A DNA stretch of 64,000 bases from MED-G116 sp038147495 (GTDB taxonomy: Bacteria > Pseudomonadota > Alphaproteobacteria > Puniceispirillales > Puniceispirillaceae): contig JAYQTT010000015.1 in NCBI GenBank assembly GCA_038147495.1, forward strand, positions 82,178 to 146,177, given 5' to 3'. This document shows, piece after piece, positions 52,871 to 62,373 of this stretch; the stretch's first letter is position 1; every line of letters begins with the position of its first letter. Under the pieces are notes generated by a model that saw nothing but the letters and a program-made list of their open reading frames with translations, was not told the DNA's origin and ran no database searches. The position numbers and the translations under genes were made by a program.

Positions 52871-53434
52871 CTATGGCAGCTCGCTCAACTCACTGACCTG
52901 GGCTTCGACCTGGGTTGATCCACCAGCCTTTTCAATGGCGGCGTCCAAATCGACCTGTGTACACAATCCAAGCATCGCCGGATGCTTTGCAGTGATGTTG
53001 GCGATGTTCCAATGTGTGCGCTCACGAATCTTGCCGATGGTCTCTTTTGTGGTGCCGATCAGCTTTACGATTTGTGAGTCTTTCAACTCGGGATGATGCT
53101 TGACCAGCCAGGCAATGCCATCGGGCTTGTCGCCGCGGCGCGCAACAGGAACATAACGTGGCCCCTTGGTACGCCGGTTTGGTGTCGGCAAATCGGACTC
53201 GGCGAGCACAAGGCGGGCTGTCGGGTCCTGCTCACAGCGGGCGATTTCTTCGCGGGTCAACTGCCCATTTTGAATCGGGTCATAGCCTTGAATGCCAATG
53301 CCTGCCTCGCCATCGGCGATTGATTGCACTTCAAGTGGATGCAGATTGCAAAGGGCGGCGATCTGTTCAAACGACAATGATGTGTTGTCGATCAGCCATA
53401 CGGCCGTTGCTTTGGGCATAAGAAGCTGGGTCAT
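52871..53434 (-). CDS. trcR: TrcR/DUF1013 family cell-cycle regulator
   Basis: DUF1013 protein, named TrcR in some alphaproteobacteria, where it is linked to CtrA-type cell-cycle control. The 187 aa begin MTQLLMPKATAVWLIDNTSL and contain a helix-turn-helix-like LSFEQIAALCNLHPLEVQSI. Further on are GYDPIQNGQLTREEIARCE, YVPVARRGDKPDGIAWLVKH and LKDSQIVKLIGTTKETIGKI, a second HTH-like element. The name comes from family annotation; the role in this organism is inferred. 215 bp separate it from the divergent DUF1192 gene. Confidence 0.85.
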   Translation of the reverse strand: MTQLLMPKATAVWLIDNTSLSFEQIAALCNLHPLEVQSIADGEAGIGIQGYDPIQNGQLTREEIARCEQDPTARLVLAESDLPTPNRRTKGPRYVPVARRGDKPDGIAWLVKHHPELKDSQIVKLIGTTKETIGKIRERTHWNIANITAKHPAMLGLCTQVDLDAAIEKAGGSTQVEAQVSELSELP

Positions 53435-53649
53435 GTTTTGTCACCTTGTGTCTTGCCAAATATCCTATCGGTTGCTCACAGGGCGGGCGCGGGGCACACG
53501 ACCTGGGCGATTTCACTTTACGAATTGAAGTGGAAACATCGCCTTTATACGCTGAATAACTCCTGATTGCAAAGCCCCCCTTTGCCAGCACCGGTCAAAA
53601 ATGTACATAATATGGACCGCACAGCGGTCAGAAACAGCGGAGGTGAGAA

Positions 53650-53844
53650 ATGGATGATGAACTGGAGGCCATGAAACCGGCTGGCGCAGTCGCCGAAATG
53701 GAGCGCTGGAACCGTGAGGATCTTGAAGCCTATATTTCGACAATGAAGGCAGAAATCTCGCGCGTAGAGGCTATTCTGGCGCAAAAGCAGGATGTGAATG
53801 CGGCGGCGGCGGCGTTATTTGGCGGTGCCTTAGATAAAGAGTGA
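53650..53844 (+). CDS. DUF1192 family small protein
   Basis: 64-residue protein with an alphaproteobacterial DUF1192 pattern: AGAVAEMERWNREDLEAYIS followed by TMKAEISRVEAILAQKQ, probably a short coiled coil. GGAGGTGAGAA sits just before the ATG, a very strong RBS. It converges on ygfZ with 15 bp between and diverges from trcR. Function unknown. Confidence 0.82.
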   Translation: MDDELEAMKPAGAVAEMERWNREDLEAYISTMKAEISRVEAILAQKQDVNAAAAALFGGALDKE

Positions 53845-53859
53845 ATTGAAAAGGTGGGT

Positions 53860-54801
53860 CTAGGTGCCTGTGTCAGTGCGCGCAGGCTTTGGCAAAGGGT
53901 GCATCCAGTCGGCAATGGCCAGCTTCGCCGGTGCATCGCCCACCATGATCGGCGCTTCGGTTTCAAGGGCGTGATGTATTTCCGATAATTTAAGAAGTGC
54001 CAGACAGGCAGTGCCCGCTTTGCCGCTTGCCGCCGTTTTGCTGCTGGCAACAATATTGCCGTCCAAGGTGATATCTGTATCCGGCAGAGGCGCTGTTGTG
54101 GCATCGATGACAAGTGGCACCAGACGGCGTTTGACCAAGCCACGGTAATGCGTGCGCGCGGTGACTTCCTGACCGACATAGCAGCCTTTTTGAAAATCGA
54201 CCGCGCCAAGCGCGTCAAGACCGGCCTCAAGCATGAGTGCGCGCTCAGGCGTGAGGTCCACTGGCCCTTCCGGAACGCCGGCAAGAATGCGCCGCAGATG
54301 CCAGTCAGACACATCGCCCGCAACGCCAATTTCGGCAAAAGGCGGTTTTGCATCCATCGGGCCAAACCATCGCAGGCCGAGCGTTGGATGGCGCGGATCG
54401 GCAAAACCCCGGTCAGTCAAATCACTGCCTGTGTCTGCATCGCCGCCCCAGCAAATCCACAACTGCAGATCATCGATAACGGCAATGTCAATCGGGCGGC
54501 GCAGTCGATAGCGCCGGAGCCTTGTGAAAAGATCGGCGACTCCGTCCAATGCCATTTCAATGATATAGCAGTCGTCCATATCCTCACACGCGGCGCGGTG
54601 ATAGATCATCATGTCATGCAGGATGCGCCCTTGCGGCGTGAGCAAAGCCCCCGGCGCGCAATGGCCAGCGGCAATCAGGTCAATATTGGCGGTCAGCAGG
54701 CCCTGCAGGAATGCGCCAGCCTCATCACCGGCAATCCTGATAAAGCCTCTGTCCGGGCAGGGCGCATAAAAAACAGGGTCTGGTGAATGGCTCATCTGCA
54801 A
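53860..54801 (-). CDS. ygfZ: folate-binding Fe-S maturation protein YgfZ
   Basis: Tetrahydrofolate-dependent protein that helps keep or repair certain Fe-S enzymes (IBA57/YgfZ family, GcvT-like fold). The 313 aa start near FYAPCPDRGFIRIAGDEAGA, then FLQGLLTANIDLIAAGHCAP, GALLTPQGRILHDMMIYHRA, and the diagnostic cysteine motif DFQKGCYVGQEVTARTHYRG. It ends KPARTDTGT. It is 30 bp downstream of the six-cysteine exported protein on the same strand. Confidence 0.93.
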   Translation of the reverse strand: MQMSHSPDPVFYAPCPDRGFIRIAGDEAGAFLQGLLTANIDLIAAGHCAPGALLTPQGRILHDMMIYHRAACEDMDDCYIIEMALDGVADLFTRLRRYRLRRPIDIAVIDDLQLWICWGGDADTGSDLTDRGFADPRHPTLGLRWFGPMDAKPPFAEIGVAGDVSDWHLRRILAGVPEGPVDLTPERALMLEAGLDALGAVDFQKGCYVGQEVTARTHYRGLVKRRLVPLVIDATTAPLPDTDITLDGNIVASSKTAASGKAGTACLALLKLSEIHHALETEAPIMVGDAPAKLAIADWMHPLPKPARTDTGT

Positions 54802-54831
54802 TCTTCCTGCTGGTGAAAGCGATCCATATGG

Positions 54832-55317
54832 CTATTTTTCATGACGCACCGTGCCATGATAGCGGGCAATGTAAAAATGCCGTTTGCGGGCCCAGAAACA
54901 GCGATCCTTGGCCGGGATAATTTCGCGAAAATCCGCTTTGTCGGCAAAGCTGAATTTCTGTGTGCAGCCAAAATAGCGGACCGTGATCCAATTTTCCCCA
55001 AGCGTAAGTTCGCCGCGATCCTGACTCTTGATCGTGACCCCTGAACGATCACGGGCAAAACATTGGCCCACCTTGCCGCCCCGGCATTCGCGCTCATCGG
55101 AATCGGTGACGCGGATATAGGTAAGGCGGCCATCCTCAAAGCGAAACCCCTCATCGTCAAACATCGCGCACCCATCATGTGGGGCGCTCCGGCTCTTTGC
55201 GTATTCACAGGTAAACCATGTGCCCGACCAAATATCGCCTGCGTCATTCGCCGAGGCTGGCGACAAGGGTGCGCCAGTGGCAATCAACAGCAGCAGGAAT
55301 AGGAATATGCGGCGCAT
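54832..55317 (-). CDS. exported hypothetical protein with six cysteines
   Basis: Not recognised. From ATG 55317 the 161 aa begin with a signal peptide (MRRIFLFLLLLIATGAPLSP, cleavage near ASA/ND). The mature part has six cysteines (TCEYAK, DGCAMF, ERECRGG, GQCFAR, FGCTQK, DRCFWAR), an even number consistent with three disulfides. It also has beta-rich aromatic stretches (DIWSGTWFTCEY, NWITVRYFGCTQKFSF). It is basic near the C-terminus (FWARKRHFYIARYHG). It lies between the MFS transporter and ygfZ on one strand. The frame extends to 55359, but 55317 gives the clean signal peptide. Confidence 0.75.
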   Translation of the reverse strand: MRRIFLFLLLLIATGAPLSPASANDAGDIWSGTWFTCEYAKSRSAPHDGCAMFDDEGFRFEDGRLTYIRVTDSDERECRGGKVGQCFARDRSGVTIKSQDRGELTLGENWITVRYFGCTQKFSFADKADFREIIPAKDRCFWARKRHFYIARYHGTVRHEK

Positions 55318-55362
55318 GCGGGCGATCCTGACGGCGGGAAATGAGCGCGAAAACACCAAATT

Positions 55363-56688
55363 TTACTGGCTGATCGGTGGTGCCGCAAGCCGCAAAAAAA
55401 CCAGCGCACTGATTTGAGCGACCAGAGCAAGCACGATGTTAAGCCCCATCAACGCCGGCATTCCATAGCCATTATCGATCAACAATCCCATGACCATCGG
55501 CGAGAGCGCCGAGGCAAATACACCGACTGGCAAGAATACCGATTTGATTTCCCCAAGATATCTTGTGCCGTAGAGCTCGGCGATGATCGCGGTGAGCGCA
55601 CTGAACGGCATGCCCGCGGCAAGACCGAATAATGCAAAGAACATCGGTACCCCAAAGCTGGAATCACCAAGCCACAAGGACGTGCAGGCAATTGTCGTTG
55701 GCAGCATCGTATGCGCCGCCACGCGCAGCGCGGTGAAGCGGTCAACCAGCTGGCCTGACGCCAAGGTGCCGAGAATGGCAAAGCCTGCATAAAGAACATA
55801 GTAGGTCGTCCAGGATTCCAGCGACACGTCCTTCAATTCAGCAAGATGGATCTGGTGAAACAGCAAGCCGGTGATGGTGAAATTGGGCACCGTGAACAAG
55901 CCAATAAGGCCAAACCAGAACCTGCGATCACGAAGCATTGCCTGTCGCCGCCAATGCGCGATGCCGTCAATCATCACGATAGAGGCGCTGGTGGTGTCGG
56001 CTGTCTCGGCTGTATCTGTTGTCGCGGCCTGCTTTTCGGCCTTTTCCTGAAGCGCCTCGAGACCGCCACCATCCTGAAAGCGTGTTCGCTGCGTCAGGTA
56101 GCGGATATTCGGCGCCAGCGCCAGTGCAAGGCCTATCGGCAGAACCAGCCATACCTGCCGCCAGTCAATCAGGGTGAGCAGGGCAACCACTGAAATAGGG
56201 CCGATGGATTCGGCGACATTGATCCCCATCTGGGCGATCGACAACGCCCGCCCGCGCGCCGCAACATAGCGCCGCGCCATCGCGGTGGAATAGACATGCG
56301 TCATCATCCCCTGACCGCACAATCGCAGCATATAAAGCCCGCAAATGAGTGTAAGCACCGAAAACACCTGACTGAACAGCATTGCCGCGACGCATAATGC
56401 CGACAGCACGATCAGCGCCAGCTTTTCAACGCGCATCACATCGGCAAGCTTGCCGACCCATAAAAGGCTGATCGCACTGCAGGTGGTGGCGATTGCGTAA
56501 TAGGTGCCGAACTCGCCATGGCTCAGCGACAATTCGGCCCGGATGTGACCGGAAAACAGCGAAATGAAAAAGGTCTGGCCAAGTGACGAGCAAAAGGCCA
56601 TCGCCATGCCAAACAGAAGGAAACGCCACTCAACCGAAATGAATTCGCGGGTCGAGGCAGGCGTCATGCTGGCTGGTAAATCGTTCAT
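55363..56688 (-). CDS. MFS transporter
   Basis: Secondary transporter with about 12 hydrophobic segments in 441 aa. The loop 2-3 MFS motif reads WVGKLADVMRVEK. A hydrophilic central loop (RTRFQDGGGLEALQEKAEKQ ...) lies between the two six-helix halves, and GQLVDRFTALRVA is the second-half equivalent. The N-terminus MNDLPASMTPASTREFISVE is cytoplasmic. It resembles the oxalate/monocarboxylate-type MFS branch, but the substrate cannot be read from sequence. Upstream 449-bp gap to clpB. Confidence 0.87.
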   Translation of the reverse strand: MNDLPASMTPASTREFISVEWRFLLFGMAMAFCSSLGQTFFISLFSGHIRAELSLSHGEFGTYYAIATTCSAISLLWVGKLADVMRVEKLALIVLSALCVAAMLFSQVFSVLTLICGLYMLRLCGQGMMTHVYSTAMARRYVAARGRALSIAQMGINVAESIGPISVVALLTLIDWRQVWLVLPIGLALALAPNIRYLTQRTRFQDGGGLEALQEKAEKQAATTDTAETADTTSASIVMIDGIAHWRRQAMLRDRRFWFGLIGLFTVPNFTITGLLFHQIHLAELKDVSLESWTTYYVLYAGFAILGTLASGQLVDRFTALRVAAHTMLPTTIACTSLWLGDSSFGVPMFFALFGLAAGMPFSALTAIIAELYGTRYLGEIKSVFLPVGVFASALSPMVMGLLIDNGYGMPALMGLNIVLALVAQISALVFLRLAAPPISQ

Positions 56689-57137
56689 GAGACTGAATAC
56701 ATGATCATGCGCCGGATTTCAGCACGCCCCCGGCGCCACGGCAAGAGGGAATCAGTCATTCAAGAACCGCATTGTGGCTATGGAATCCTTGCCTGTGGAG
56801 GATGTCGTGCCATGGCCTGAAGAACGGATGCCAAATTATTCGCGTTGCCTTGAAATCACATATTTCACACCATAAATAAAACGCATGCAAAAAGCCTGTT
56901 GCATAAATTTATCGTCAATAAAGGCTGATGCCATCGCGGGTGGGTGCCATCTTTTCCCGCGCGTCTGGCAGATGCCCTGCTGAAATTGGCGATAGGTTTG
57001 CAGCAAGGCAGACGATCCGGTGCATCGCCGGACGGTGATTTATGATATGATGCAACCAGCATTGGTGACCGTCATCATGTTCAAACCGCCGAACAGGATG
57101 CTGCCGGATTCGTCGTTAGATGAAGGGATTGTGAGTC
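56689..57137. other. MFS-clpB divergent intergenic region
   Basis: 449 bp with no credible gene. It contains the possible heat-shock promoter listed separately and an AT-rich section at about 56830-56920. Short frames on both strands lack domains. The region from 56880 to the clpB start would be an unusually long leader if that promoter is the only one. Confidence 0.4.
56849..56877 (+). promoter_or_regulatory. possible sigma-32 (RpoH) promoter for clpB
   Basis: CTTGAAA at 56849-56855 is followed 14 bases later by CCATAAAT at 56870-56877, close to the RpoH consensus CTTGAA-N13..17-CCCCATnT. It faces clpB, a classic heat-shock gene, but lies about 260 bases before its ATG. A match in an AT-rich stretch can arise by chance. 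Confidence 0.4.
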
Positions 57138-59789
57138 ATGCAAACAGATAAATTTACCGCGCTTGTGCGCAATGCCATGGTCAGTGCCCAGAATGCGGCG
57201 CTGGCGGCTGATCATCAGAAATTGACGGCGATGCATCTGCTTTCGGCGTTGCTTGGTGACGACAATGTCATGGCGCGTAGTCTGATCGGGCGCGCTGGTG
57301 GTGATCTGGGCGCTTTGCAGGCAGGCCTTGCCAAGGCACTGGCGGCGATCCCGGCGGTTACCGGCGGTGGTGCCGACCAGATGCAGCTGGATATGGAGCT
57401 TGCGCGCATCTTGCAGGCGGCTGAGGGTGAGTCGAAGGCGCTGAAAGATTCGTTTCTGGCGGTTGATGCGCTGCTGATCGCGATGGCGAAAAGCAAGGGT
57501 GACACTGGCAAGATCATGCGCGATGCCGGCATTGATGCACAGCGTCTCTCGCAGGCTGTTGTCGAAAGCCGCAAGGGCCGCACTGCCGACAGCGACATGG
57601 CCGAGGAAGCGCATGAGGCGCTTGGCAAATTCACCACTGACCTGACTGATGCGGCGCGCAATGGCAAGCTTGATCCGGTGATCGGGCGCGAGGCCGAGGT
57701 GCGCCGTGCGATTCAGATTCTGGCGCGCCGGACAAAGAATAATCCGGTCTTGATCGGCCAGCCCGGTGTTGGCAAGACGGCCATTGCCGAGGGGCTTGCC
57801 CAGCGTATTGTGAATGGCGATGTGCCACAGGCGCTGGCTGACAAGTCGCTGTTGTCGCTGGATATGGGGGCGCTCGTTGCCGGTGCGAAATATCGCGGCG
57901 AATTCGAAGAGCGATTGAAGTCTGTCCTGAAAGAGGTTCAGTCACGCGATGGCGAGGTCATTCTGTTCATTGACGAGATGCACCAGCTTGTCGGCGCTGG
58001 CAAAACCGATGGCGCGATGGATGCCTCAAATTTGCTCAAGCCCGCATTGGCGCGCGGCGAGCTTCGCTGTATTGGCGCTACGACGCTTGATGAATATCGC
58101 CAATATGTGGAAAAAGACGCGGCCCTGACCCGCCGTTTCCAGCCGGTGTTTGTTGATGAACCAACGGTTGAGGATACGGTTTTTGTCCTGCGTGGCCTGA
58201 AAGAGAAATATGAGCTTCACCATGGCGTGCGGATTACCGATGATGCGCTGATCGCGGCGGCGCGGCTGTCGCATCGCTATATTGCCGAGCGCTTTCTGCC
58301 GGACAAGGCGATTGATGTCATGGACGAGGCGGCAAGCCATCTTCGTATCCAGTCTGACAGCAAACCTGCCGAGCTGGATACGGCGGACCGGCAGATCATT
58401 CAGCTGAAGATCGAACAGGCGGCACTGCAAAAGGAAAATGCCAAGGCATCGGAAAAGCGGCTTGCGGCGATTGCCAAGGAATTGGCCGAGCTGCAGGCAA
58501 AGTCTGACGAGCTGACGGCTGCATGGGATGCGGTGAAGGCGCGGATGGCGGAAGTTGGCCGGTTGCAACAGGCGCTGGAAGACCAGCGGCACCGGCTTGA
58601 AGTTGCGCAGCGCGAAGGCAGGCTGGAGGTGGCGGCCGAATTGACCTATGGCACCTTACCGGCGCTGGAGCGCGAGCTGACCGCGGCGAAGAATGCAGTG
58701 GCGCAATCGCAACTTGTCGATGAAGAGGTCACGGCCCCGCATATTGCCGCCGTCATCAGCAGCTGGACCGGTATTCCGGTTGACAAGATGCTTGAGGGTG
58801 AGCGCGAAAAGCTGTTGCAGATGGAGGCCATCATCGGTGAGCGGATCATCGGCCAGTCCGAGGCGGTGTCTTCAATATCCAACGCGATCAGGCGGTCTCG
58901 TGCCGGTCTGTCCGATCCGAACCAGCCGATGGGCAGTTTCCTGATGCTGGGCCCGACCGGCGTTGGCAAGACCGAAATGGCCAAGGCCCTAGCCAGCTTC
59001 CTGTTTGATAATGACGGCGCGGTGCTGCGTATCGACATGTCTGAATATATGGAAAAGCACTCGGTCGCGCGGTTGATTGGCGCGCCGCCGGGATATGTCG
59101 GCTATGAAGAGGGCGGCAGCCTGACCGAAGCGGTTCGCCGTCGGCCCTATCAGGTTGTGCTGTTTGACGAGATTGAAAAGGCCCATCCCGATATTTTCAA
59201 TGTGCTGTTACAGGTGCTTGATGAAGGCCATCTGACCGATGGCCAGGGACGGCGTGTGGATTTTGCCAATACGCTGATCCTGTTGACTTCGAATATCGGG
59301 GCCGAGCATCTGTTGGCGTTGCGTGATGATGATGACAGCGATATGGCGCGTGATGCGGTGATGGCCGATGTGCAATCCACTTTCCGGCCGGAATTTTTGA
59401 ACCGGCTTGACGAGGTGTTGCTGTTTCATCGGCTCTCACAGCATGACATGGGCGCGATTGTCAGCATCCAGTTTGCCCGACTTGCCGCGCGGCTTGCCGA
59501 ACGCGGTGTCGTGTTACGGCTTGATGATGCGGCGGCGGACTGGTTGGCCCGCCGCGGCTATGATCCGCAATTCGGCGCGCGTCCGTTACAGCGTGTGATC
59601 CAGAATGCGGTGCAGAACCCGTTGGCCGAGGCGCTGTTGTCGGGTAAGTTTGGCGATGGCGATCTGGTTGAGGTGCGGCTTGACGCAAGCAGTGACCGGA
59701 TTGTCTTTGGCTATGGCAAGCCGTCAGAAGATGGTGGCATGACCGCCACCCTGTCTGATGCGGCGGGCGATGCTGCCGGCACCGCATAA
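57138..59789 (+). CDS. clpB: ATP-dependent disaggregase ClpB
   Basis: Hsp100 hexamer that, with DnaK, pulls polypeptides out of aggregates. The 883 aa contain the N-domain (residues 1-150, KLTAMHLLSALLGDDNVMAR). NBD1 has Walker A GQPGVGKTAI near residue 206, Walker B VILFIDEMHQLVGAG and arginine finger region ALTRRFQPV. The long M-domain coiled coil spans about 410-520. NBD2 has GPTGVGKTEMAKAL near 604, and then DEIEKAHPDIFNVLLQVLDE. The C-terminus shows FGARPLQRVIQNAVQNPLAE. The M-domain distinguishes it from ClpA. AGGG precedes the ATG. Confidence 0.97.
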   Translation: MQTDKFTALVRNAMVSAQNAALAADHQKLTAMHLLSALLGDDNVMARSLIGRAGGDLGALQAGLAKALAAIPAVTGGGADQMQLDMELARILQAAEGESKALKDSFLAVDALLIAMAKSKGDTGKIMRDAGIDAQRLSQAVVESRKGRTADSDMAEEAHEALGKFTTDLTDAARNGKLDPVIGREAEVRRAIQILARRTKNNPVLIGQPGVGKTAIAEGLAQRIVNGDVPQALADKSLLSLDMGALVAGAKYRGEFEERLKSVLKEVQSRDGEVILFIDEMHQLVGAGKTDGAMDASNLLKPALARGELRCIGATTLDEYRQYVEKDAALTRRFQPVFVDEPTVEDTVFVLRGLKEKYELHHGVRITDDALIAAARLSHRYIAERFLPDKAIDVMDEAASHLRIQSDSKPAELDTADRQIIQLKIEQAALQKENAKASEKRLAAIAKELAELQAKSDELTAAWDAVKARMAEVGRLQQALEDQRHRLEVAQREGRLEVAAELTYGTLPALERELTAAKNAVAQSQLVDEEVTAPHIAAVISSWTGIPVDKMLEGEREKLLQMEAIIGERIIGQSEAVSSISNAIRRSRAGLSDPNQPMGSFLMLGPTGVGKTEMAKALASFLFDNDGAVLRIDMSEYMEKHSVARLIGAPPGYVGYEEGGSLTEAVRRRPYQVVLFDEIEKAHPDIFNVLLQVLDEGHLTDGQGRRVDFANTLILLTSNIGAEHLLALRDDDDSDMARDAVMADVQSTFRPEFLNRLDEVLLFHRLSQHDMGAIVSIQFARLAARLAERGVVLRLDDAAADWLARRGYDPQFGARPLQRVIQNAVQNPLAEALLSGKFGDGDLVEVRLDASSDRIVFGYGKPSEDGGMTATLSDAAGDAAGTA

Positions 59790-59849
59790 AACGCGGTGCC
59801 GCGCGGCAGGCCATACGCCACAAGCATTACGCCAATTGGGGGGCGCACC

Positions 59850-60284
59850 ATGAAGCTGGAATTTCATCATATCAATTATGTCTCGAAGGACGTCGACGCC
59901 TTGCAAGATTTTTATGTCGATGTTCTGAAGATGGACCCCATCGCCCCACAGAATTTTCCGCGGACTGATGCCGATGACAAATCCGGCTATGACGGCAAGA
60001 TCAAATTTGCCACCGAAGGCAGCATGCAAATGCACCTTGCCGAGCGTGACCTCGATGTGGCGGTCAGGAATGGCCAGCATATCAACCCGGTCGAGCGCGG
60101 CCATATCGCCTTTCGCACCGACGATATAGAGGCGTTCAAGACGCATCTTCGCGACAAGGGCATTGCCTTTGCCGATTATGGAACCGCTTTTGCCAAGGAA
60201 TGGTATCAGATCTTCTTTTATGACCCCGAAGGCAATATCATCGAGGTCCATCAGCAAATCATCGGCGGTCAGGATGGCGACTAG
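59850..60284 (+). CDS. VOC (glyoxalase-fold) family protein
   Basis: Metal-dependent vicinal-oxygen-chelate fold protein of unknown substrate. The 144 aa start MKLEFHHINYVSKDVDALQD and have the paired beta-alpha-beta-beta-beta modules. The usual metal ligands are visible: His in HHINYVS, His in RGHIAFRTDDIEAF, and Glu in DPEGNIIEVHQQ. GGGGGGCG lies about six bases before ATG 59850. It is 60 bp downstream of clpB in the same direction and could be read from it. Lyase, dioxygenase or binding roles are all possible. Confidence 0.85.
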   Translation: MKLEFHHINYVSKDVDALQDFYVDVLKMDPIAPQNFPRTDADDKSGYDGKIKFATEGSMQMHLAERDLDVAVRNGQHINPVERGHIAFRTDDIEAFKTHLRDKGIAFADYGTAFAKEWYQIFFYDPEGNIIEVHQQIIGGQDGD

Positions 60285-60375
60285 TGCGGCGGCTAATGGG
60301 GTGGTGATTAGGGCGCTCGTTGTCAGCGCAGGTGATTAGAAGAACAAAAAAAATACTGCCCGCAAAATCAGATCA

Positions 60376-61314
60376 TCATGCGGTTTGGTCTTTGCCCTGC
60401 TGTGCCAGAACGATCAGGATCCCGGCAAAGATGATCAAGCCTATTCCGGCGATGCTCAGCATGCCCGGGATCACGCCCCAGAACGCCCAGCTGAAAATTC
60501 CGACAGAGATCAGATAGGCATATTCATAGATCGCGGCATAGCTTGTTTGGGCGATTTGATAGGCTCGCGTCATCATTGAAAGTGCCAGACAAGCCCCTGC
60601 CGCAATCACCCCCATCCAAATCCAGAACTGACTATCAACCGCTTGCCAGCCCTTGTACAGAAAGGGTGCCTGCGTGATCAATTCTTCTGAGACAGGAAAC
60701 ACCGTTAATCCCGTGGCGAAGATGCCGCCGCACAGGCCGATGGCGACGATAAAGCTCATCAGGATGGCAAGCGGGCTCTCATCGCTGAGGTATCTGAAGG
60801 TGATGATTGATCCCAACGCATAGGAGGCACCCGATAGAACCGGTAGCAGATGATAGAGGGAAAAGCCTTCGCCTCCCGGCCGCAGAACCAACAACACCCC
60901 GCAGCTTCCCGTGATGACGGCTGAAATCCGCCGCCAGCCAATGCGTTCTTTCAGGAATATGACCGAGAACAGTAGAACAAATATCGGCGAGGTGAATAAT
61001 CCTGCACCTGCCTCGGCGATTGGTATCATCGGCAGGACACTGAAATACAGGAAGATGGCGACAACCATGAAAAATGTTCTGACAAGAACCGGCTTCCACA
61101 ATTTTGGGATAATTGAAAGCCCAAGCAGCTTTCCAAGAAGCGCAACCATGAAAACGGCGAAAAGAGACCGGCTGAAATGGAATTGGCCAACGCCCACATC
61201 ATCCGAGACGAGCATGGTCAAATTGTCCGAGAAGCCGAAAATAGAAATGCCGACGACAAGCAGGATGGCACCTTGGCTTGCAGGTGAGATGTTCGCGTGC
61301 CACGCCATCATCAA
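60376..61314 (-). CDS. DMT/EamA family transporter
   Basis: Ten-helix drug/metabolite exporter type. The 312 aa show two EamA repeats: the first begins AILLVVGISIFGFSDNLTML and includes GAGLFTSPIFVLLFSVIFLK with ERIGWRRISAVITGSCGVLL. The second includes YALGSIITFRYLSDESPLAI and AYQIAQTSYAAIYEYAYLIS, ending in IGLIIFAGILIVLAQQG. Substrate unknown. It is on the same strand as the hydrolase upstream (43 bp). Confidence 0.88.
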   Translation of the reverse strand: MMMAWHANISPASQGAILLVVGISIFGFSDNLTMLVSDDVGVGQFHFSRSLFAVFMVALLGKLLGLSIIPKLWKPVLVRTFFMVVAIFLYFSVLPMIPIAEAGAGLFTSPIFVLLFSVIFLKERIGWRRISAVITGSCGVLLVLRPGGEGFSLYHLLPVLSGASYALGSIITFRYLSDESPLAILMSFIVAIGLCGGIFATGLTVFPVSEELITQAPFLYKGWQAVDSQFWIWMGVIAAGACLALSMMTRAYQIAQTSYAAIYEYAYLISVGIFSWAFWGVIPGMLSIAGIGLIIFAGILIVLAQQGKDQTA

Positions 61315-61357
61315 TTTCCAATCCGCGTTTAGACCTTATCCGGCTAACACTTGATCG

Positions 61358-62222
61358 CTATTTCAGATGTTTGTCCAGATGTGCAAACACCCGTTCCCGA
61401 CTTTTTTTGTTGGCTTCCGGATCAATCTTTGCCTCCCACATTCTTCCGGTGGCAGGGATAAAGCCGATTTTTTTCCAGTCTTTTACCTCGACATCAAATG
61501 AATGATGCGCATTCGGATAGATGAATATCTCGAGATTTTCATTTTTACGAAACCCTGTCTCGCACCACATCACCTCTGCCAACGCATCCAATTTGCCCAG
61601 ATGCAGTTGGACCGGCACATAGGGCAGGTCCGGAGTGCCGCCGAACGGGATGCCGCAGCCGGGGTAATAAGACACCAGCGCGCCGAAGATGGACAAATCA
61701 TATCCCTCGGCCAGCTTCAGATTTTTTAGCATTCTTGTGTTGGCAAGAAGATTGACGCCCGATCCACCCTGGCTGAAGCCGATAACGCCTAATTTGCCCT
61801 TGTGCCATTGTTGCGCCATGACCCAGCTGGCCGTAGCCAGCATATCTTTGACGCGCTCTTCTGGCACGGTCCTGATATCGACCTTGGAAACATGCGGTTC
61901 GACACCCTTTTCGGTGAAATGGTCGATCATGGCCACATTGTAACCAGCCTCAATCAATGACGCGGCCCAATTCCTTTGATGTTTCCAGAGACCGCCACTC
62001 CCATGCGATAGTATGACCGTTGGCGCGGGTGCTGGCCCGGCCAGTTGTACTTCAATCGAGAAACGCCCGGGTTGTGTGTGGATTATGGGCTGGCTGGAGT
62101 TTTTTTCGGCCACATCTGCGGGTGTTGCCGCCGCCTTGAGATGTTGATTCGGCCCACGCCATCCCGCCGGTGACCAGTGACAGCGCAAAAGCCAATGAAA
62201 TAATGATCGATCTAAACGGCAT
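61358..62222 (-). CDS. exported alpha/beta (dienelactone hydrolase-like) hydrolase, frameshifted after signal peptide
   Basis: The well-placed start is ATG 62222: GAGG seven bases upstream and a signal peptide MPFRSIIISLAFALSLVTGG followed by MAWAES. The mature enzyme is in the next frame, beginning around HLKAAATPADVAEKN at about 62140-62155. Total 865 nt = 3n+1, as expected from one inserted base. The catalytic part is intact: TVILSHGSGGLWKHQ, nucleophile GFSQGGSGVNLL (Ser), acid region LHLGKLDALAE, and His in YPNAHHSFDVE. As written, the exported form cannot be made; a TTG inside the signal sequence would give a cytoplasmic protein. A sequencing error is the simple alternative. Confidence 0.78.
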
Positions 62223-62373
62223 TGTTGACCTCAAAATTCGTAAATACCCTATTAACATAATAATCAGAAATGCACATCGCCAACCGCGCTGGATCATGCT
62301 TATCCAAATGTTGCAAATGCTCTTCCCATGGCTTCTCACTGCCCAGGCCTATCACAGGTGCTGAACGACTTTT

